A stretch of DNA of 64,000 nucleotides from Microbacterium sp. MPKO10 (lineage in GTDB: Bacteria; Actinomycetota; Actinomycetes; Actinomycetales; Microbacteriaceae), in assembly GCF_026107415.2 (NCBI RefSeq), contig NZ_JAPCHX010000006.1, positions 434,001 to 498,000 of the forward strand, given 5' to 3'. Below are positions 29,023 to 38,469 of this stretch, in pieces. The position numbers were made by a program, and so were the translations under genes. The notes under the pieces are model-generated. The model ran no database searches. It saw only the letters and a list, made by a program, of their open reading frames with translations, and had not been told where the DNA came from. The first letter of the stretch is position 1; each line of letters begins with the position of its first letter.

Positions 29023-30522
29023 TTAGACCGCGGAGTGCGTCCAGCGTCCGTTCAGCAGCGTGGCTCCCAAAGGCATCGCTCTCAGGTCTTCCGGGCTCGC
29101 GGCAAGCGGGTCGCGCTCGAGAATTGCGAGGTCAGCGATGTCCCCGGTGCGCGGAGCCAATCGGCCACCCCGAGTGGATGCTGTCAGCGCATCGCGCACA
29201 CTGATCGCCTGCTCCGCGTGCCATGGGTCGCGGCCGTCGCGCGAGCGCGTCACCGCCGCCGCAATCGCCACCCACGGATCCAGCGGCGCCACAGGAGCGT
29301 CTGACCCGAGTGCGATGCGCACACCAGCATCCACGAAGCTGCGCATCTGAAACGCGCGGTCCGTGCACCCTTCCCAGTACAGGTCGGCGATGTCCCGGTC
29401 GTCCATGGCGTGCTCGGGCTGGAGGCTCGCCGTCACACCCAGATCGGCCATGCGGGCGATGTCGCCGTCTCGCATGAGCTGCGCGTGCTCGATCGTTCCC
29501 GTCGCTCCCGAAGCCGCGAATCCGTCGAGCGCCAGAGCGTTGGCCCCGTCGCCAATCGCATGGACCGCGCAGGTGATTCCTGACCGTGTGGCCCGCCTCA
29601 TCAACGCTCCGAGGTCCTCGGGTTGAATGTTCAGGATGCCGTGACCGGCGTCGGACCCTCGGTACGGAGAGTCGCAGAAGGCCGTGCGGGCATTGAGGGA
29701 ACCGTCGGTGATGAACTTCGCGGGTCCGGTGCTCACGAGCCCGTGCGTATGCGGGATCACGAATCCCGACTGCAGTCTCTCGTCGATTGCGCGCTCTAGA
29801 TCCTGCGGGTAGATGCCGAATTCCACCCGCAGATGCGTGGACCCGGCCTGCGTCCGGCGCGCCCACACGTCGTGATTCCAGGTCATCTCCAGGTCTGTGA
29901 TGCCGGTGATGCCCCGGCTCGCCGCGACACGTGCTGCCTCGTCGGCCCACGCATCCGACACTGTCTCCGGGATTTCATCAAGCTGTTTCTGCACGGCGAA
30001 GGCGGCATCCTCCGTGAGCAGACCGCTGTGGTCGGACGGATAGCCGAAGCGTCGCAGAGCCGCCGTGTTGAGCCATACGGCGTGGAGGTCACCGGACAGC
30101 ACGATCACCGGGTTCTCGCCCAAAACGGCGTCAAGCAGCGCCGCTCGCGGACGATCCGGCCAAAGCGCATCGCGGAATCCCACGCCGACGAGCGGCCCCT
30201 CAACGTGGTCACCCGCGGCCGCGGTGAGAAGGGCTGCCGTCTCAGCGGCGCTGGTCGCACTCGACACGTCGACGCGTCGACTCGCGATCGACCAGAGAGT
30301 GAAATGCACATGGTGATCCCAGAGCCCGGGCATCACATCGCGCCCGTCGAGATCCGTCACCTCCCCCGCGGCCGGCCGAGCGGCGGCCGGGCGGATGTCT
30401 GTGATGACAGCATCCGTGATCTCGATGTCGACGGGCTGTCGCGCCCCAATCAGCCGCGCCCGGGTCAACGTCTGCACGATTCCCTGGCCCGGATGGGCGG
30501 CCCTCAGCCGAAATGCGGTCAC
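29023..30522 (-). CDS. Amidohydrolase family protein (YtcJ-like, amidohydrolase_3)
   Basis: 499 residues. The metal-binding motif HHVHF is at residues 70-74 after VMPGLWD, further histidines appear in CAVHAIGDGAN and IEHAQLM, and the late Asp in LGSDAPVAPLDPW completes the TIM-barrel metal site. The substrate is unknown; YtcJ-like members hydrolyse N-acyl or formamide-type bonds. It starts 8 bases after the nei stop and is the last gene of a minus-strand run rpiB-nei-amidohydrolase. Confidence 0.87.
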   Translation of the reverse strand: MTAFRLRAAHPGQGIVQTLTRARLIGARQPVDIEITDAVITDIRPAAARPAAGEVTDLDGRDVMPGLWDHHVHFTLWSIASRRVDVSSATSAAETAALLTAAAGDHVEGPLVGVGFRDALWPDRPRAALLDAVLGENPVIVLSGDLHAVWLNTAALRRFGYPSDHSGLLTEDAAFAVQKQLDEIPETVSDAWADEAARVAASRGITGITDLEMTWNHDVWARRTQAGSTHLRVEFGIYPQDLERAIDERLQSGFVIPHTHGLVSTGPAKFITDGSLNARTAFCDSPYRGSDAGHGILNIQPEDLGALMRRATRSGITCAVHAIGDGANALALDGFAASGATGTIEHAQLMRDGDIARMADLGVTASLQPEHAMDDRDIADLYWEGCTDRAFQMRSFVDAGVRIALGSDAPVAPLDPWVAIAAAVTRSRDGRDPWHAEQAISVRDALTASTRGGRLAPRTGDIADLAILERDPLAASPEDLRAMPLGATLLNGRWTHSAV

Positions 30523-30530
30523 GAATCAGC

Positions 30531-31526
30531 TCACTTCTGGCAGACGGGGCACCAGTAGAGCTTGCGCGCGCCCATCTCCTCCAGCACGATATTCGTGCCG
30601 CATACCCGGCAGGGAAGTCCTTCACGCTTGTACACCCAGTGACGGTCATCACGATTCGCCATCGCGCGCACGTAGTCGTCACCGGTGAGGTCGTCCATGG
30701 TCATCATCTGGCCCGTCTCGATGCCGATGCGCAGCAGCCGCACCCAGTCGCGCCAGATTTCGCGCACCGTCTCCTCGGGCACGAGGCGTCCGGGCGTGTG
30801 CGGGTCGACCCCGGCACGGAACAGCAGTTCGGCACGGTACACGTTGCCGATGCCGCTCACGACTGACTGGTCCATGAGAAGCAGCCCGATGCGCGTCGGC
30901 TTGCGCCGGACGACGGCGGTGAAAGCGTCTTCGGCCTCGCGAGAATCGTCGTGAATCGGATCTGGACCCAGCTTCGCGATCACCGCGTCGATCTCGGCGC
31001 CAGAGCGAATCTCGCACGCCGTCGGTCCGCGCAGATCGGCGACCGTGTGCTCTGTGAGCAGACGCAGGCGCACGGCCCCGACCGGAGGAGGGGGGAAGGT
31101 CTCCCACTCCACGTCTGTGTCGCCCTTCGTCTGCTCCGACATGCGCACACGCGCCTTGCGCGGTGCGCCGATGCTCGACAGCGAGTTCTCGCCTGCGGAA
31201 TCCAGAACCTCGAGGGCCACATCCGTGCCGCGCTGGTTCGTTTGCCCCATGCGGCCGTTCGCCGAGGCGATCGTGGAGTCGACAGCGATCTCGCCGGCGA
31301 AATCCCACGCTCCGTACATGCCGAGGTGGACGCGCAGCCAGACGTCGTCGCCGAAGTCGGCGAACATCTGTTTGCCCACAGCAACCACGTTCACGAGCTC
31401 ACGCCGGTCGAGAACGGCGGCGCCCTCGGCGAAACGCCCCTGGGGTGAGGATGCTGTGACGCGCCGCCCCGCGAAATTGCGTGCGAACTGCCGGGCGATG
31501 CGATGAACCGAATGGCCCTCGGGCAT
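30531..31526 (-). CDS. nei: Fpg/Nei family DNA glycosylase (endonuclease VIII type)
   Basis: 331 residues. The catalytic Pro2-Glu3 start (MPEGHSVHRIA) is intact; MPEGH is typical of the Nei branch rather than MutM. The helix-two-turn-helix DQSVVSGIGNVYRAE and the C4 zinc finger (Cys306, Cys309, Cys326, Cys329) are complete. It removes oxidised pyrimidines and nicks the abasic site. An insertion of about 50 residues around 90-140 (including SLSSIGAPRKARVRMSEQ) is charged and probably a loop. The start overlaps the rpiB stop by one base (TGATG). Confidence 0.93.
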   Translation of the reverse strand: MPEGHSVHRIARQFARNFAGRRVTASSPQGRFAEGAAVLDRRELVNVVAVGKQMFADFGDDVWLRVHLGMYGAWDFAGEIAVDSTIASANGRMGQTNQRGTDVALEVLDSAGENSLSSIGAPRKARVRMSEQTKGDTDVEWETFPPPPVGAVRLRLLTEHTVADLRGPTACEIRSGAEIDAVIAKLGPDPIHDDSREAEDAFTAVVRRKPTRIGLLLMDQSVVSGIGNVYRAELLFRAGVDPHTPGRLVPEETVREIWRDWVRLLRIGIETGQMMTMDDLTGDDYVRAMANRDDRHWVYKREGLPCRVCGTNIVLEEMGARKLYWCPVCQK

Positions 31527-32014
31527 CAGCGATCGATGTCCTTCCCCGCGATGGACCCGGTCTGCTCGTATTCCGCCAGCTGCCCGATGCGGCGGGCATG
31601 GCGCTCCTCGCCGCTGAAAGGATGCGCGATGAAGGCGTCGATGAACGAGAGGACCTCATCGTAGCTGTGTTGACGCGCGCCGATCGAGATCACGTTCGCA
31701 TCGTTGTGATCGCGCGCCAATTCGGCCGTGGAGAGATTCCAGACGAGTGCGGCCCGCACCCCGTCCACCTTGTTCGCGGCGATCTGCTCACCGTTGCCCG
31801 AGCCGCCGAAGACGACGCCGAGCGCATCGCGTCCGTCACGCTGGTCGACAACGACCGCGTGGGCGGCGTTGATGCAGAACGCCGGGTAGTCGTCCTGCGG
31901 ATCGTATTCCGTCGGTCCGTGGTCGATGACCTCGTGGCCCTTGTCCGTCAGGTAGTCCTGAAGCTTTCGGCTGAATTCGAGGCCGGCGTGATCCGTGGCG
32001 ATGTGAATGCGCAT
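31526..32014 (-). CDS. rpiB: Ribose-5-phosphate isomerase B
   Basis: 162 residues, LacA/RpiB family, interconverting ribose-5-phosphate and ribulose-5-phosphate. Motifs: IHIATDHAGLEF (Asp-His near residues 8-9), YPAFCINAAHAV with the conserved Cys, and VVFGGSGNGEQIAANKV. The C-terminal PFSGEERHARRI segment is the usual actinobacterial end. Upstream by 20 bp is the DsbA-like reductase on the same strand; nei overlaps the 3' end. Confidence 0.93.
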   Translation of the reverse strand: MRIHIATDHAGLEFSRKLQDYLTDKGHEVIDHGPTEYDPQDDYPAFCINAAHAVVVDQRDGRDALGVVFGGSGNGEQIAANKVDGVRAALVWNLSTAELARDHNDANVISIGARQHSYDEVLSFIDAFIAHPFSGEERHARRIGQLAEYEQTGSIAGKDIDR

Positions 32015-32034
32015 GTGTCTATCTTGCCCTGTGC

Positions 32035-32649
32035 TCAGTCGAACTGCGGTCCGACGGTGCGAGAGCGCTTGAGCTCGAAAAAGCCGGGATACGAGGCAGC
32101 GGCGACGACGCCATCCCAGAGCGTCACTGCCTCCTCCCCCTTCGGAGCAGGGGAGACGACGGGGCCGAAGAACGCGACGTCACCGATCGCGATCACGGGG
32201 GTCCCGACGTCCTGCCCGACGCGGTTGATTCCGTCGAAGTGGGAGGCACGCATGGCCTCGTCATACGCGTCGCTCTCCGCAAAACTCGCGAGAGAGGCGT
32301 CGAGTCCGATCTCGGCGAGGGCGTCGGGGATCACAGCATCCGGGTCTGTTTGTCCCCCGGGATGAATGCGTGTTCCCAATGCGTCATAGAGAGGCTTCAC
32401 GTACTCCTGACCATGACGCTGCTCGACAGCCGCGACCAAACGGGTGTACTTCAGCGCCCGGGGAAAGAACGCGCGGTAGTCGTCAGACACGTCCTGATCC
32501 TCGTTGAGCACGGCGAGGCTCATGATGTGCCACGTCACATCAAGATTGCGATGCTTTGCCACCTCATCCACCCATCGGGACGTCATCCAGGCCCATGGGC
32601 AGGAGGGGTCGAACCAGAAGTCAACTGCTGTCGGTGTCGATGCGCTCAT
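32035..32649 (-). CDS. DsbA-like mycothiol-dependent reductase (Rv2466c-type) with a CPWA active site
   Basis: 204 residues, thioredoxin fold with helical insertion. The sequence tracks M. tuberculosis Rv2466c closely from memory: FWFDPSCPWAW near the N-terminus, HIMSLAVLNE, DVGTPVIAIGDVAFFGPV with cis-Pro, and the end FFELKRSRTVGPQFD. Rv2466c is a mycothiol-dependent reductase with a CPWC site. Here the second Cys is Ala (Cys17-Pro-Trp-Ala20), so only a monothiol mechanism is possible. First gene of the minus-strand run with rpiB and nei. Confidence 0.9.
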   Translation of the reverse strand: MSASTPTAVDFWFDPSCPWAWMTSRWVDEVAKHRNLDVTWHIMSLAVLNEDQDVSDDYRAFFPRALKYTRLVAAVEQRHGQEYVKPLYDALGTRIHPGGQTDPDAVIPDALAEIGLDASLASFAESDAYDEAMRASHFDGINRVGQDVGTPVIAIGDVAFFGPVVSPAPKGEEAVTLWDGVVAAASYPGFFELKRSRTVGPQFD

Positions 32650-32727
32650 ACCCTCAGCCTAAGACACCCGGGGCGGCAGTACGCTGGATCACTGGACACG
32701 ATCCACGCCATCGAATAGGAGATTTGA

Positions 32728-35268
32728 GTGCCAGGAGAAAACCTCACGCGCGACGAGGCGCGTACCCGCAGAACCCTCGTCCAGACGCACAGCTACGCGA
32801 TCGACCTCGACCTCACAACCGGCCCCGACGTCTTTCGCAGCGTGACGACGATCCGCTTCAGTGCCGAAGCCGGGGCGTCGACATTCGTTGATGCACTCAC
32901 GGAGACCGTGCATGCCATCACTCTCAACGGCACCGAGCTCGACACCGCGGTCGCAGACGGAGTCCGAATCGCACTCGACGATCTGCAGGCCGACAATGTG
33001 CTCGTCGTCGACGCCGACATGCGGTACACAAACACCGGCGAAGGCCTCCACCGCTTTGTCGACCCGGTTGACGGTGAAGTTTACCTGTACAGCCAATTCG
33101 AGGTTCCAGACTCACGCCGGGTGTTCGCTGTTTTCGAGCAGCCCGATCTCAAGGCCACCTTCCAATTCACGGTGACGGCTCCGGCCGCGTGGCAGGTTGT
33201 GTCGAACTCGCCGACGCCCGAGCCCTGTGATGCCGGCGACGGTGCTGCTCGGTGGGAGTTCGCACCCACTCCCCCGATCTCCAGCTACATCACGGCGATC
33301 ATCGCGGGCCCCTACGAAGTCGAGCGCAGCACGCTCACGAGCCGCGACGGTCGAACGATCCCGCTCGGCGTCTTCGCGCGCAAGAGTCTCTTCGAGCACC
33401 TCGACGCCGACTACATCTTTGAGAAGACCCGGCAGGGCTTCGCCTTCTACGAAGAGAAGTTCGACCGGGCCTACCCCTTCGAGAAGTACGATCAGCTCTT
33501 CGTCCCCGAATTCAACGCCGGGGCCATGGAGAACGCGGGGGCCGTGACGTTCCTCGAGAGCTACGTGTTCCGCTCGAAGGTGACCGACGCCATCAAGGAG
33601 CGACGCGTCGTCACCATCCTGCACGAACTCGCGCACATGTGGTTCGGCGATCTCGTCACGATGAAGTGGTGGAACGATCTGTGGCTGAACGAGTCGTTTG
33701 CCGAATGGGCGTCGACGATCGCGACAGCGCAGGCCACGGAGTGGACCGAAGCGTGGACGACCTTCCAGGCGATGGAGAAGAGCTGGGCCTACAAACAGGA
33801 TCAGCTGCCGTCAACACACCCTGTCGTCGCGACGATCACCGATCTCGAAGACGTGCAAGTGAACTTCGACGGCATCACCTATGCCAAGGGCGGCTCGGTG
33901 TTGAAGCAGCTCGTCGCCTGGGTCGGCGAAGAGGCATTCTTCGCCGGAGTTGCAGCGTATTTCGCGAAGCACGAGTATTCGAACACCGAGCTGACCGACC
34001 TGCTGGTGGAGTTGGAGGCGACAAGCGGACGTGACCTGTCCGAGTGGTCGCAGAAGTGGCTGGAGACGGCCGGTGTCAACACGCTCTCACCGGATATCAC
34101 GGTGGATGATGACGGCACGATCACGGGCTTCGCAATTCGACAGACAGCTCCGGAGGACTACCAGACCCTGCGGCCGCACCGGCTCGCCGTCGGCTTCTAC
34201 ACCGTGCGCGATGGTGCCCTCGTGCGTACGGAGCGCTTCGAACTCGACATCGACGGAGCACGCACCGAGGTGCCTGAAATCGTCGGGCGTCGCCGCCCCG
34301 ACCTGATCCTTCTCAACGACGATGACCTCGCCTACGCGAAGATCCGCCTTGACGAAGCGTCCCTCGCCGTCGCTATCGAACGTTTGTCGACGATCGAGAG
34401 CCCGCTCGCGCGAGCGCTCGTCTGGGGCGCGGCATGGGACGCCACACGGGATGCTGAAACGACCGCGTCCTCGTATGTCGATCTGGTCCTGGGCAACATC
34501 GCCGCCGAGACAGAGTCAACGACCATCCGGACGACACTCAGTCAACTCGTTCTCGCTGCGCGACAGTACGTTGCACCCGGCCGCCGCGCCAGCACCATCG
34601 AACGGGTCGCTGACGGACTCTGGGAGCTCGCCCGCGGTGCCGTGCCCGGCAGCGACGCGCAGTTCCAGTTCGTGAAGGTCTTCGCCACGGCAGCCACGAC
34701 GTCCGAACAGTTCGACATCATCGACGGGCTGCGACAGGGGTCAACGGCGCTCGACGGGCTCACGATCGACACCGACCTCGACTGGGAGCTGCTCATCGCG
34801 CTCGCTGCCGGCGGGCGCGCAGATGACGCTGCCATTGACGCTGCCCTCGAGCACGACAACACGGCGTCGGGCCAGCAGTTCGCCGCCCAGGCACGCGCAT
34901 CCCGTCCGGGTAGCGACGACAAGCGGGCCGCGTGGACCCGCATTATCGACGATGAGTCACTCCCCAACACGATCGTGGCGCACACGGCCCTCGGATTCCG
35001 ACGTGCACTCGACCCGAGCGTTCTCGACGAGTTCGTCGACAGCTACTTCGACGTGCTGATCGATGTGTGGAACACCCGCACCTACAAGATCGCCGAGTAT
35101 GTCGCCGAAGGACTGTACCCGGCATCTCTCGCCAACGAGCGGCTGCGTGACGCGACAGCATCCTGGCTCGACACTCATGCAGAACCCGTCGCGCTTCGTC
35201 GCCTCGTCGTCGAGAACCTCGCGGGTGTCGAACGAGCTCTCGCCGCGCAAGCCCGCGACGCTGGCTGA
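32728..35268 (+). CDS. pepN: Aminopeptidase N (M1 family metallopeptidase)
   Basis: 846 residues from GTG 32728 with AGGAGATTT upstream. The exopeptidase motif GAMENAG and zinc motif HELAHMWFGD (His about 299 and 303) with the third ligand Glu in WLNESFAEW are intact. The C-terminal ERAP1-like helical domain is complete. It is cytoplasmic (no signal peptide) and removes N-terminal amino acids from peptides. Single gene ending in a very strong terminator. Confidence 0.96.
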   Translation: MPGENLTRDEARTRRTLVQTHSYAIDLDLTTGPDVFRSVTTIRFSAEAGASTFVDALTETVHAITLNGTELDTAVADGVRIALDDLQADNVLVVDADMRYTNTGEGLHRFVDPVDGEVYLYSQFEVPDSRRVFAVFEQPDLKATFQFTVTAPAAWQVVSNSPTPEPCDAGDGAARWEFAPTPPISSYITAIIAGPYEVERSTLTSRDGRTIPLGVFARKSLFEHLDADYIFEKTRQGFAFYEEKFDRAYPFEKYDQLFVPEFNAGAMENAGAVTFLESYVFRSKVTDAIKERRVVTILHELAHMWFGDLVTMKWWNDLWLNESFAEWASTIATAQATEWTEAWTTFQAMEKSWAYKQDQLPSTHPVVATITDLEDVQVNFDGITYAKGGSVLKQLVAWVGEEAFFAGVAAYFAKHEYSNTELTDLLVELEATSGRDLSEWSQKWLETAGVNTLSPDITVDDDGTITGFAIRQTAPEDYQTLRPHRLAVGFYTVRDGALVRTERFELDIDGARTEVPEIVGRRRPDLILLNDDDLAYAKIRLDEASLAVAIERLSTIESPLARALVWGAAWDATRDAETTASSYVDLVLGNIAAETESTTIRTTLSQLVLAARQYVAPGRRASTIERVADGLWELARGAVPGSDAQFQFVKVFATAATTSEQFDIIDGLRQGSTALDGLTIDTDLDWELLIALAAGGRADDAAIDAALEHDNTASGQQFAAQARASRPGSDDKRAAWTRIIDDESLPNTIVAHTALGFRRALDPSVLDEFVDSYFDVLIDVWNTRTYKIAEYVAEGLYPASLANERLRDATASWLDTHAEPVALRRLVVENLAGVERALAAQARDAG

Positions 35269-35281
35269 CGATTCGTGTGAC

Positions 35282-35322
35282 CGTCGGGCCCGTGCGACAT
35301 TCGCACGGGCCCGACGACTTTT
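35282..35322 (+). terminator. Strong intrinsic terminator after pepN
   Basis: A perfect 15-bp stem, CGTCGGGCCCGTGCG (35282-35296) with CGCACGGGCCCGACG (35302-35316), loop ACATT, followed by ACTTTT. It starts 14 bases after the pepN stop. Confidence 0.95.
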
Positions 35323-35358
35323 CAGCGAGATCCGATCAGACGCGGATACACTCACAAC

Positions 35359-36366
35359 GTGCGTGCTACCGACTTCTGGCAATCCCTCGATGGATTCTTC
35401 GCGACCCCGCTCGGCGTGCTGGTCCGCGTCGTCGTCATCATCGCCGTGGCCATCGGGGTCACCTGGCTGCTCCACATCGTGATCCGACGCGCCGTGGTCT
35501 CGATCGTGAGCGGTGTGAAACGAGGGCACGGTGTCGATGACACACAAGCGCTCGCCGTCTCTCCGCTCGCTGCCGTCCGCGTGGTGCAGCGCACACGAAC
35601 ACTCGGGACCGTTCTCTCGAACATCATCAACGTGATCGTCGTCGTCATCACGGTGCTGCTGCTCATCCATGTGGTCGCACCGGGGATCCTCAGCTCGTTC
35701 GCTCTGCTGTCCGCCGCAATCGGTGCGGGCCTCGGATTCGGTGCGCAGAACATCGTGAAAGACACGCTCAACGGCATCTTCATGGTCATCGAGGACCAGC
35801 TCGGAGTCGGTGATGTCGTCGACGTCGGCTTTGCCACGGGCGTCGTCGAGAAAGTCGGCATCCGCATCACCCAGATCCGCGATGTCAACGGCGTTCTCTG
35901 GTTCGTGCGCAACGGAGAGGTGCTGCGGGTCGGCAATATGTCCCAGGGCTGGTCTCGGCTGATCATCGATTTGGCGATTCCTCGGGAGACAGATCTTGAT
36001 GCAGTGAAACAGCAGCTGCTTACCGCCGCGCGTGCACTCGCCGATGAGCCCAAGTGGCGGCCTCACTTCCTCGACGCCCCCGAAGCCTGGGGGCTCGAGT
36101 CCATTTCTGACGATGCGGTGGTTCTGCGCATGGTCGCCAAGACGCGCACCTCGTCGAAGGACGATGTCGGGCGAGAACTGCGCCTTCGATTCGCGAGCGT
36201 GCTCGAGGCGGAGGGCGTTCCCCCGCTGTCTCTGGAGACCGTCATCCTCGCCGGTTGGGAGGGCGCAGCGAGTGTTGGCGGTGCCCGTCCGCCTCGCACG
36301 AAGCCCGTCGTCGTCAACCCGGCGAAGCTCGGCCGGAAAAAGCGCACGCCGAAGGGAGATCGATGA
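35359..36366 (+). CDS. MscS-family mechanosensitive ion channel
   Basis: 335 residues from GTG 35359; TACACT (35347-35352) lies 6 bases before it, so the mRNA is probably leaderless. Three membrane segments, the pore helix being SAAIGAGLGFGAQNIVKDTLNG, followed by the beta domain (IEDQLGVGDVVDVGFATGVVEKVGIRITQIRD) and an alpha/beta domain. The C-terminus is basic (KLGRKKRTPKG). It releases solutes on hypo-osmotic shock. The stop overlaps the globin start (ATGA). Confidence 0.93.
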   Translation: MRATDFWQSLDGFFATPLGVLVRVVVIIAVAIGVTWLLHIVIRRAVVSIVSGVKRGHGVDDTQALAVSPLAAVRVVQRTRTLGTVLSNIINVIVVVITVLLLIHVVAPGILSSFALLSAAIGAGLGFGAQNIVKDTLNGIFMVIEDQLGVGDVVDVGFATGVVEKVGIRITQIRDVNGVLWFVRNGEVLRVGNMSQGWSRLIIDLAIPRETDLDAVKQQLLTAARALADEPKWRPHFLDAPEAWGLESISDDAVVLRMVAKTRTSSKDDVGRELRLRFASVLEAEGVPPLSLETVILAGWEGAASVGGARPPRTKPVVVNPAKLGRKKRTPKGDR

Positions 36367-36755
36367 CCGACAGCCAGGTCACCACGTTCTACGAACAGGT
36401 CGGCGGTCATGAAACCTTTGCCGCGCTTGTCCACGAGTTCTATCGAGGTGTCGCAAACGACCCAGTGCTCAAGGCCATGTATCCGGAGGAAGATCTCGGC
36501 CCAGCCGAACAGCGCCTTCTCATGTTCCTCGAGCAGTACTGGGGTGGTCCGACCACGTATAGCGAAACACGGGGCCACCCACGTCTCCGCATGCGTCATG
36601 TGCCGTACAAAGTGAACCCGGATGCTCGTGACCGCTGGCTCGGCCACATGCGCGCCGCCCTCGACGCCATCGACATCGCCCCCATCCACGAAGCGACCCT
36701 GTGGGATTATCTCGTGAGAGCAGCACACGCACTCGTGAACACGTTCGACGACTGA
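36363..36755 (+). CDS. glbO: Group II truncated haemoglobin (trHbO)
   Basis: 130 residues. The proximal haem ligand is His79 (RLRMRHVPYKV) and the group II marker Trp(G8) is Trp92 in RDRWLGHM. The MYPEEDLGPAEQRLLMFLEQYWGGP segment matches the trHbO E-helix/CD region. The family binds O2, CO and NO and is tied to redox or NO/peroxide handling. ATG 36363 overlaps the mscS stop, so the two are translationally coupled, an odd but firm pairing. Confidence 0.94.
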   Translation: MTDSQVTTFYEQVGGHETFAALVHEFYRGVANDPVLKAMYPEEDLGPAEQRLLMFLEQYWGGPTTYSETRGHPRLRMRHVPYKVNPDARDRWLGHMRAALDAIDIAPIHEATLWDYLVRAAHALVNTFDD

Positions 36756-36807
36756 ACATCCCTCAGCCACAAAACTGACATCCCCAGCGACAAAGGAGCC
36801 GCTTACG

Positions 36808-38469
36808 ATGACCGATCCTCACTACAACGCCATCATCGTCGGCGCAGGACTCGCCGGCCTCGTCGCAGCATCCGAGCTTGCCGACGCCGGGTGCCGCGTC
36901 GCGATCCTCGACCAGGAGCCGCCAGCGTCATTCGGCGGCCAGGCCTGGTGGTCATTCGGCGGGCTCTTTCTCGTCGACTCCCCCGAGCAGAGGCGCATGG
37001 GCATCTCTGACTCGGCCGAGCTCGCCTGGCAGGACTGGGAAGGCACGGCAGGCTTCGACCGTGCCGAAGACGACTGGGCGCGTCGCTGGGCACGCGCCTA
37101 CGTGGACTTCGCCGCAGGCGAGAAACGCTCCTGGCTGCGTGAGAAGGGGATATCCCTGTTCCCTGTCGTCGGGTGGGCCGAGCGTGGCTCCGGTGCGGCA
37201 TACGGTCACGGCAACTCCGTTCCCCGGTTCCACATCACCTGGGGCACCGGACCGGGCGTACTCGGTCCGTTCGTGAGCCGCGTGCGGCAGGCGCAGGATG
37301 CCGGAACCATCGACGTCCTGCACCGTCACCGCGTCGACGAGCTCACGCTAACCGATGGCACTGTGTCCGGCGTTTCCGGCAGCATCCTCGCCGCCGACGC
37401 GTCCCCTCGGGGCGTTTCAAGCTCCCGAGAAGTCATCGGCGACTTCACGCTGAGCGCTGACTCCGTGCTCATGAGCACCGGTGGAATCGGAGGTAACCCG
37501 GACATGGTTCGCGCCCAGTGGCCCGACCGACTCGGCCCGGTTCCCGCCCGCATGCTCACCGGAGTTCCCGCGCACGTTGATGGACGTGGTCTTGCGATCG
37601 CCGAGCAGGCCGGCGGTCGCATCGTCAACGGCGACCGCATGTGGCATTACACCGAAGGCATCGCCAATTGGAACCCCGTCTGGCCAGGCCACGGCATTCG
37701 GATTCTGCCCGGGCCCTCATCGCTGTGGCTGGATCCGACCGGGGCGCGCCTTCCCGCGCCTCTCTACCCCGGCTTCGACACGCTCGGCACCCTGTCGCAC
37801 CTCACAACGTCCGGGTTCGATCACTCCTGGTTCATCCTGACCCAGCGCATCATCGAGAAGGAGTTCGCGCTGTCCGGAAGCGAGCAGAACCCCGACCTCA
37901 CCGGCAAGGATGTCCGGATGCTGCTGAGCAGGGTGGCGCCAGGTGCCCCGGGCCCCGTCGAAGCGTTCAAGCGCCACGGCGAAGATTTCATCGTCGCCGA
38001 CACGCTCGACGAGCTCCTAGACGGCATGAGCGAGCTCGACTCCGACAACATGCTCGATGCCGCCCGGGTTCGGCGCGAGATTGAATGGCGCGACCGGCAG
38101 CTCGACAACAGCTTCTCGAAGGACGCACAGATCACTGCGATGCACGGTGCGCGCAATTACCGCGGAGACCGGCTTCTGCGCGCGGCACCGCCGCACAAGC
38201 TTCTTGATCCGAAAGCCGGCCCGCTCATCGCCGTCAAACTGCATCTGTTGACCCGCAAGACGCTGGGCGGTCTTCAGACGGACCTGGATGCGCGCGTCCT
38301 CGGCGAGACGGGCGAACCGGTTCCCGGACTCTACGCGGCAGGCGAAGCATCCGGATTCGGGGGCGGAGGGCTCCACGGGTACCGTGCTCTCGAGGGGACG
38401 TTCCTCGGCGGCTGCCTGTTCTCAGGTCGCACCGCGGGCCGGGCCATGGCTCGGGCCGTCAATCGCTAA
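36808..38469 (+). CDS. FAD-binding dehydrogenase (fumarate reductase / 3-ketosteroid dehydrogenase-like)
   Basis: 553 residues, start ATG 36808 with AAAGGAG upstream. The dinucleotide fold IIVGAGLAGLVAASELADAG is at residues 9-28, and the C-terminal GLYAAGEASGFGGGGLHGYRALEGTFLGGCLFSG closes the FAD domain as in the FAD_binding_2 family. It matches the 'FAD-binding dehydrogenase' group (like Rv0785) whose substrate is unproven; a steroid or enoate substrate is possible. No signal peptide. Its TAA stop overlaps the convergent stop at 38466-38468. Confidence 0.87.
   Translation: MTDPHYNAIIVGAGLAGLVAASELADAGCRVAILDQEPPASFGGQAWWSFGGLFLVDSPEQRRMGISDSAELAWQDWEGTAGFDRAEDDWARRWARAYVDFAAGEKRSWLREKGISLFPVVGWAERGSGAAYGHGNSVPRFHITWGTGPGVLGPFVSRVRQAQDAGTIDVLHRHRVDELTLTDGTVSGVSGSILAADASPRGVSSSREVIGDFTLSADSVLMSTGGIGGNPDMVRAQWPDRLGPVPARMLTGVPAHVDGRGLAIAEQAGGRIVNGDRMWHYTEGIANWNPVWPGHGIRILPGPSSLWLDPTGARLPAPLYPGFDTLGTLSHLTTSGFDHSWFILTQRIIEKEFALSGSEQNPDLTGKDVRMLLSRVAPGAPGPVEAFKRHGEDFIVADTLDELLDGMSELDSDNMLDAARVRREIEWRDRQLDNSFSKDAQITAMHGARNYRGDRLLRAAPPHKLLDPKAGPLIAVKLHLLTRKTLGGLQTDLDARVLGETGEPVPGLYAAGEASGFGGGGLHGYRALEGTFLGGCLFSGRTAGRAMARAVNR

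Noticed and set aside
34957-36066. 369-codon minus-strand frame opposite pepN and mscS
   Set aside because: His/Asp/Arg-rich low-complexity composition, opposite two real genes and across a strong terminator.
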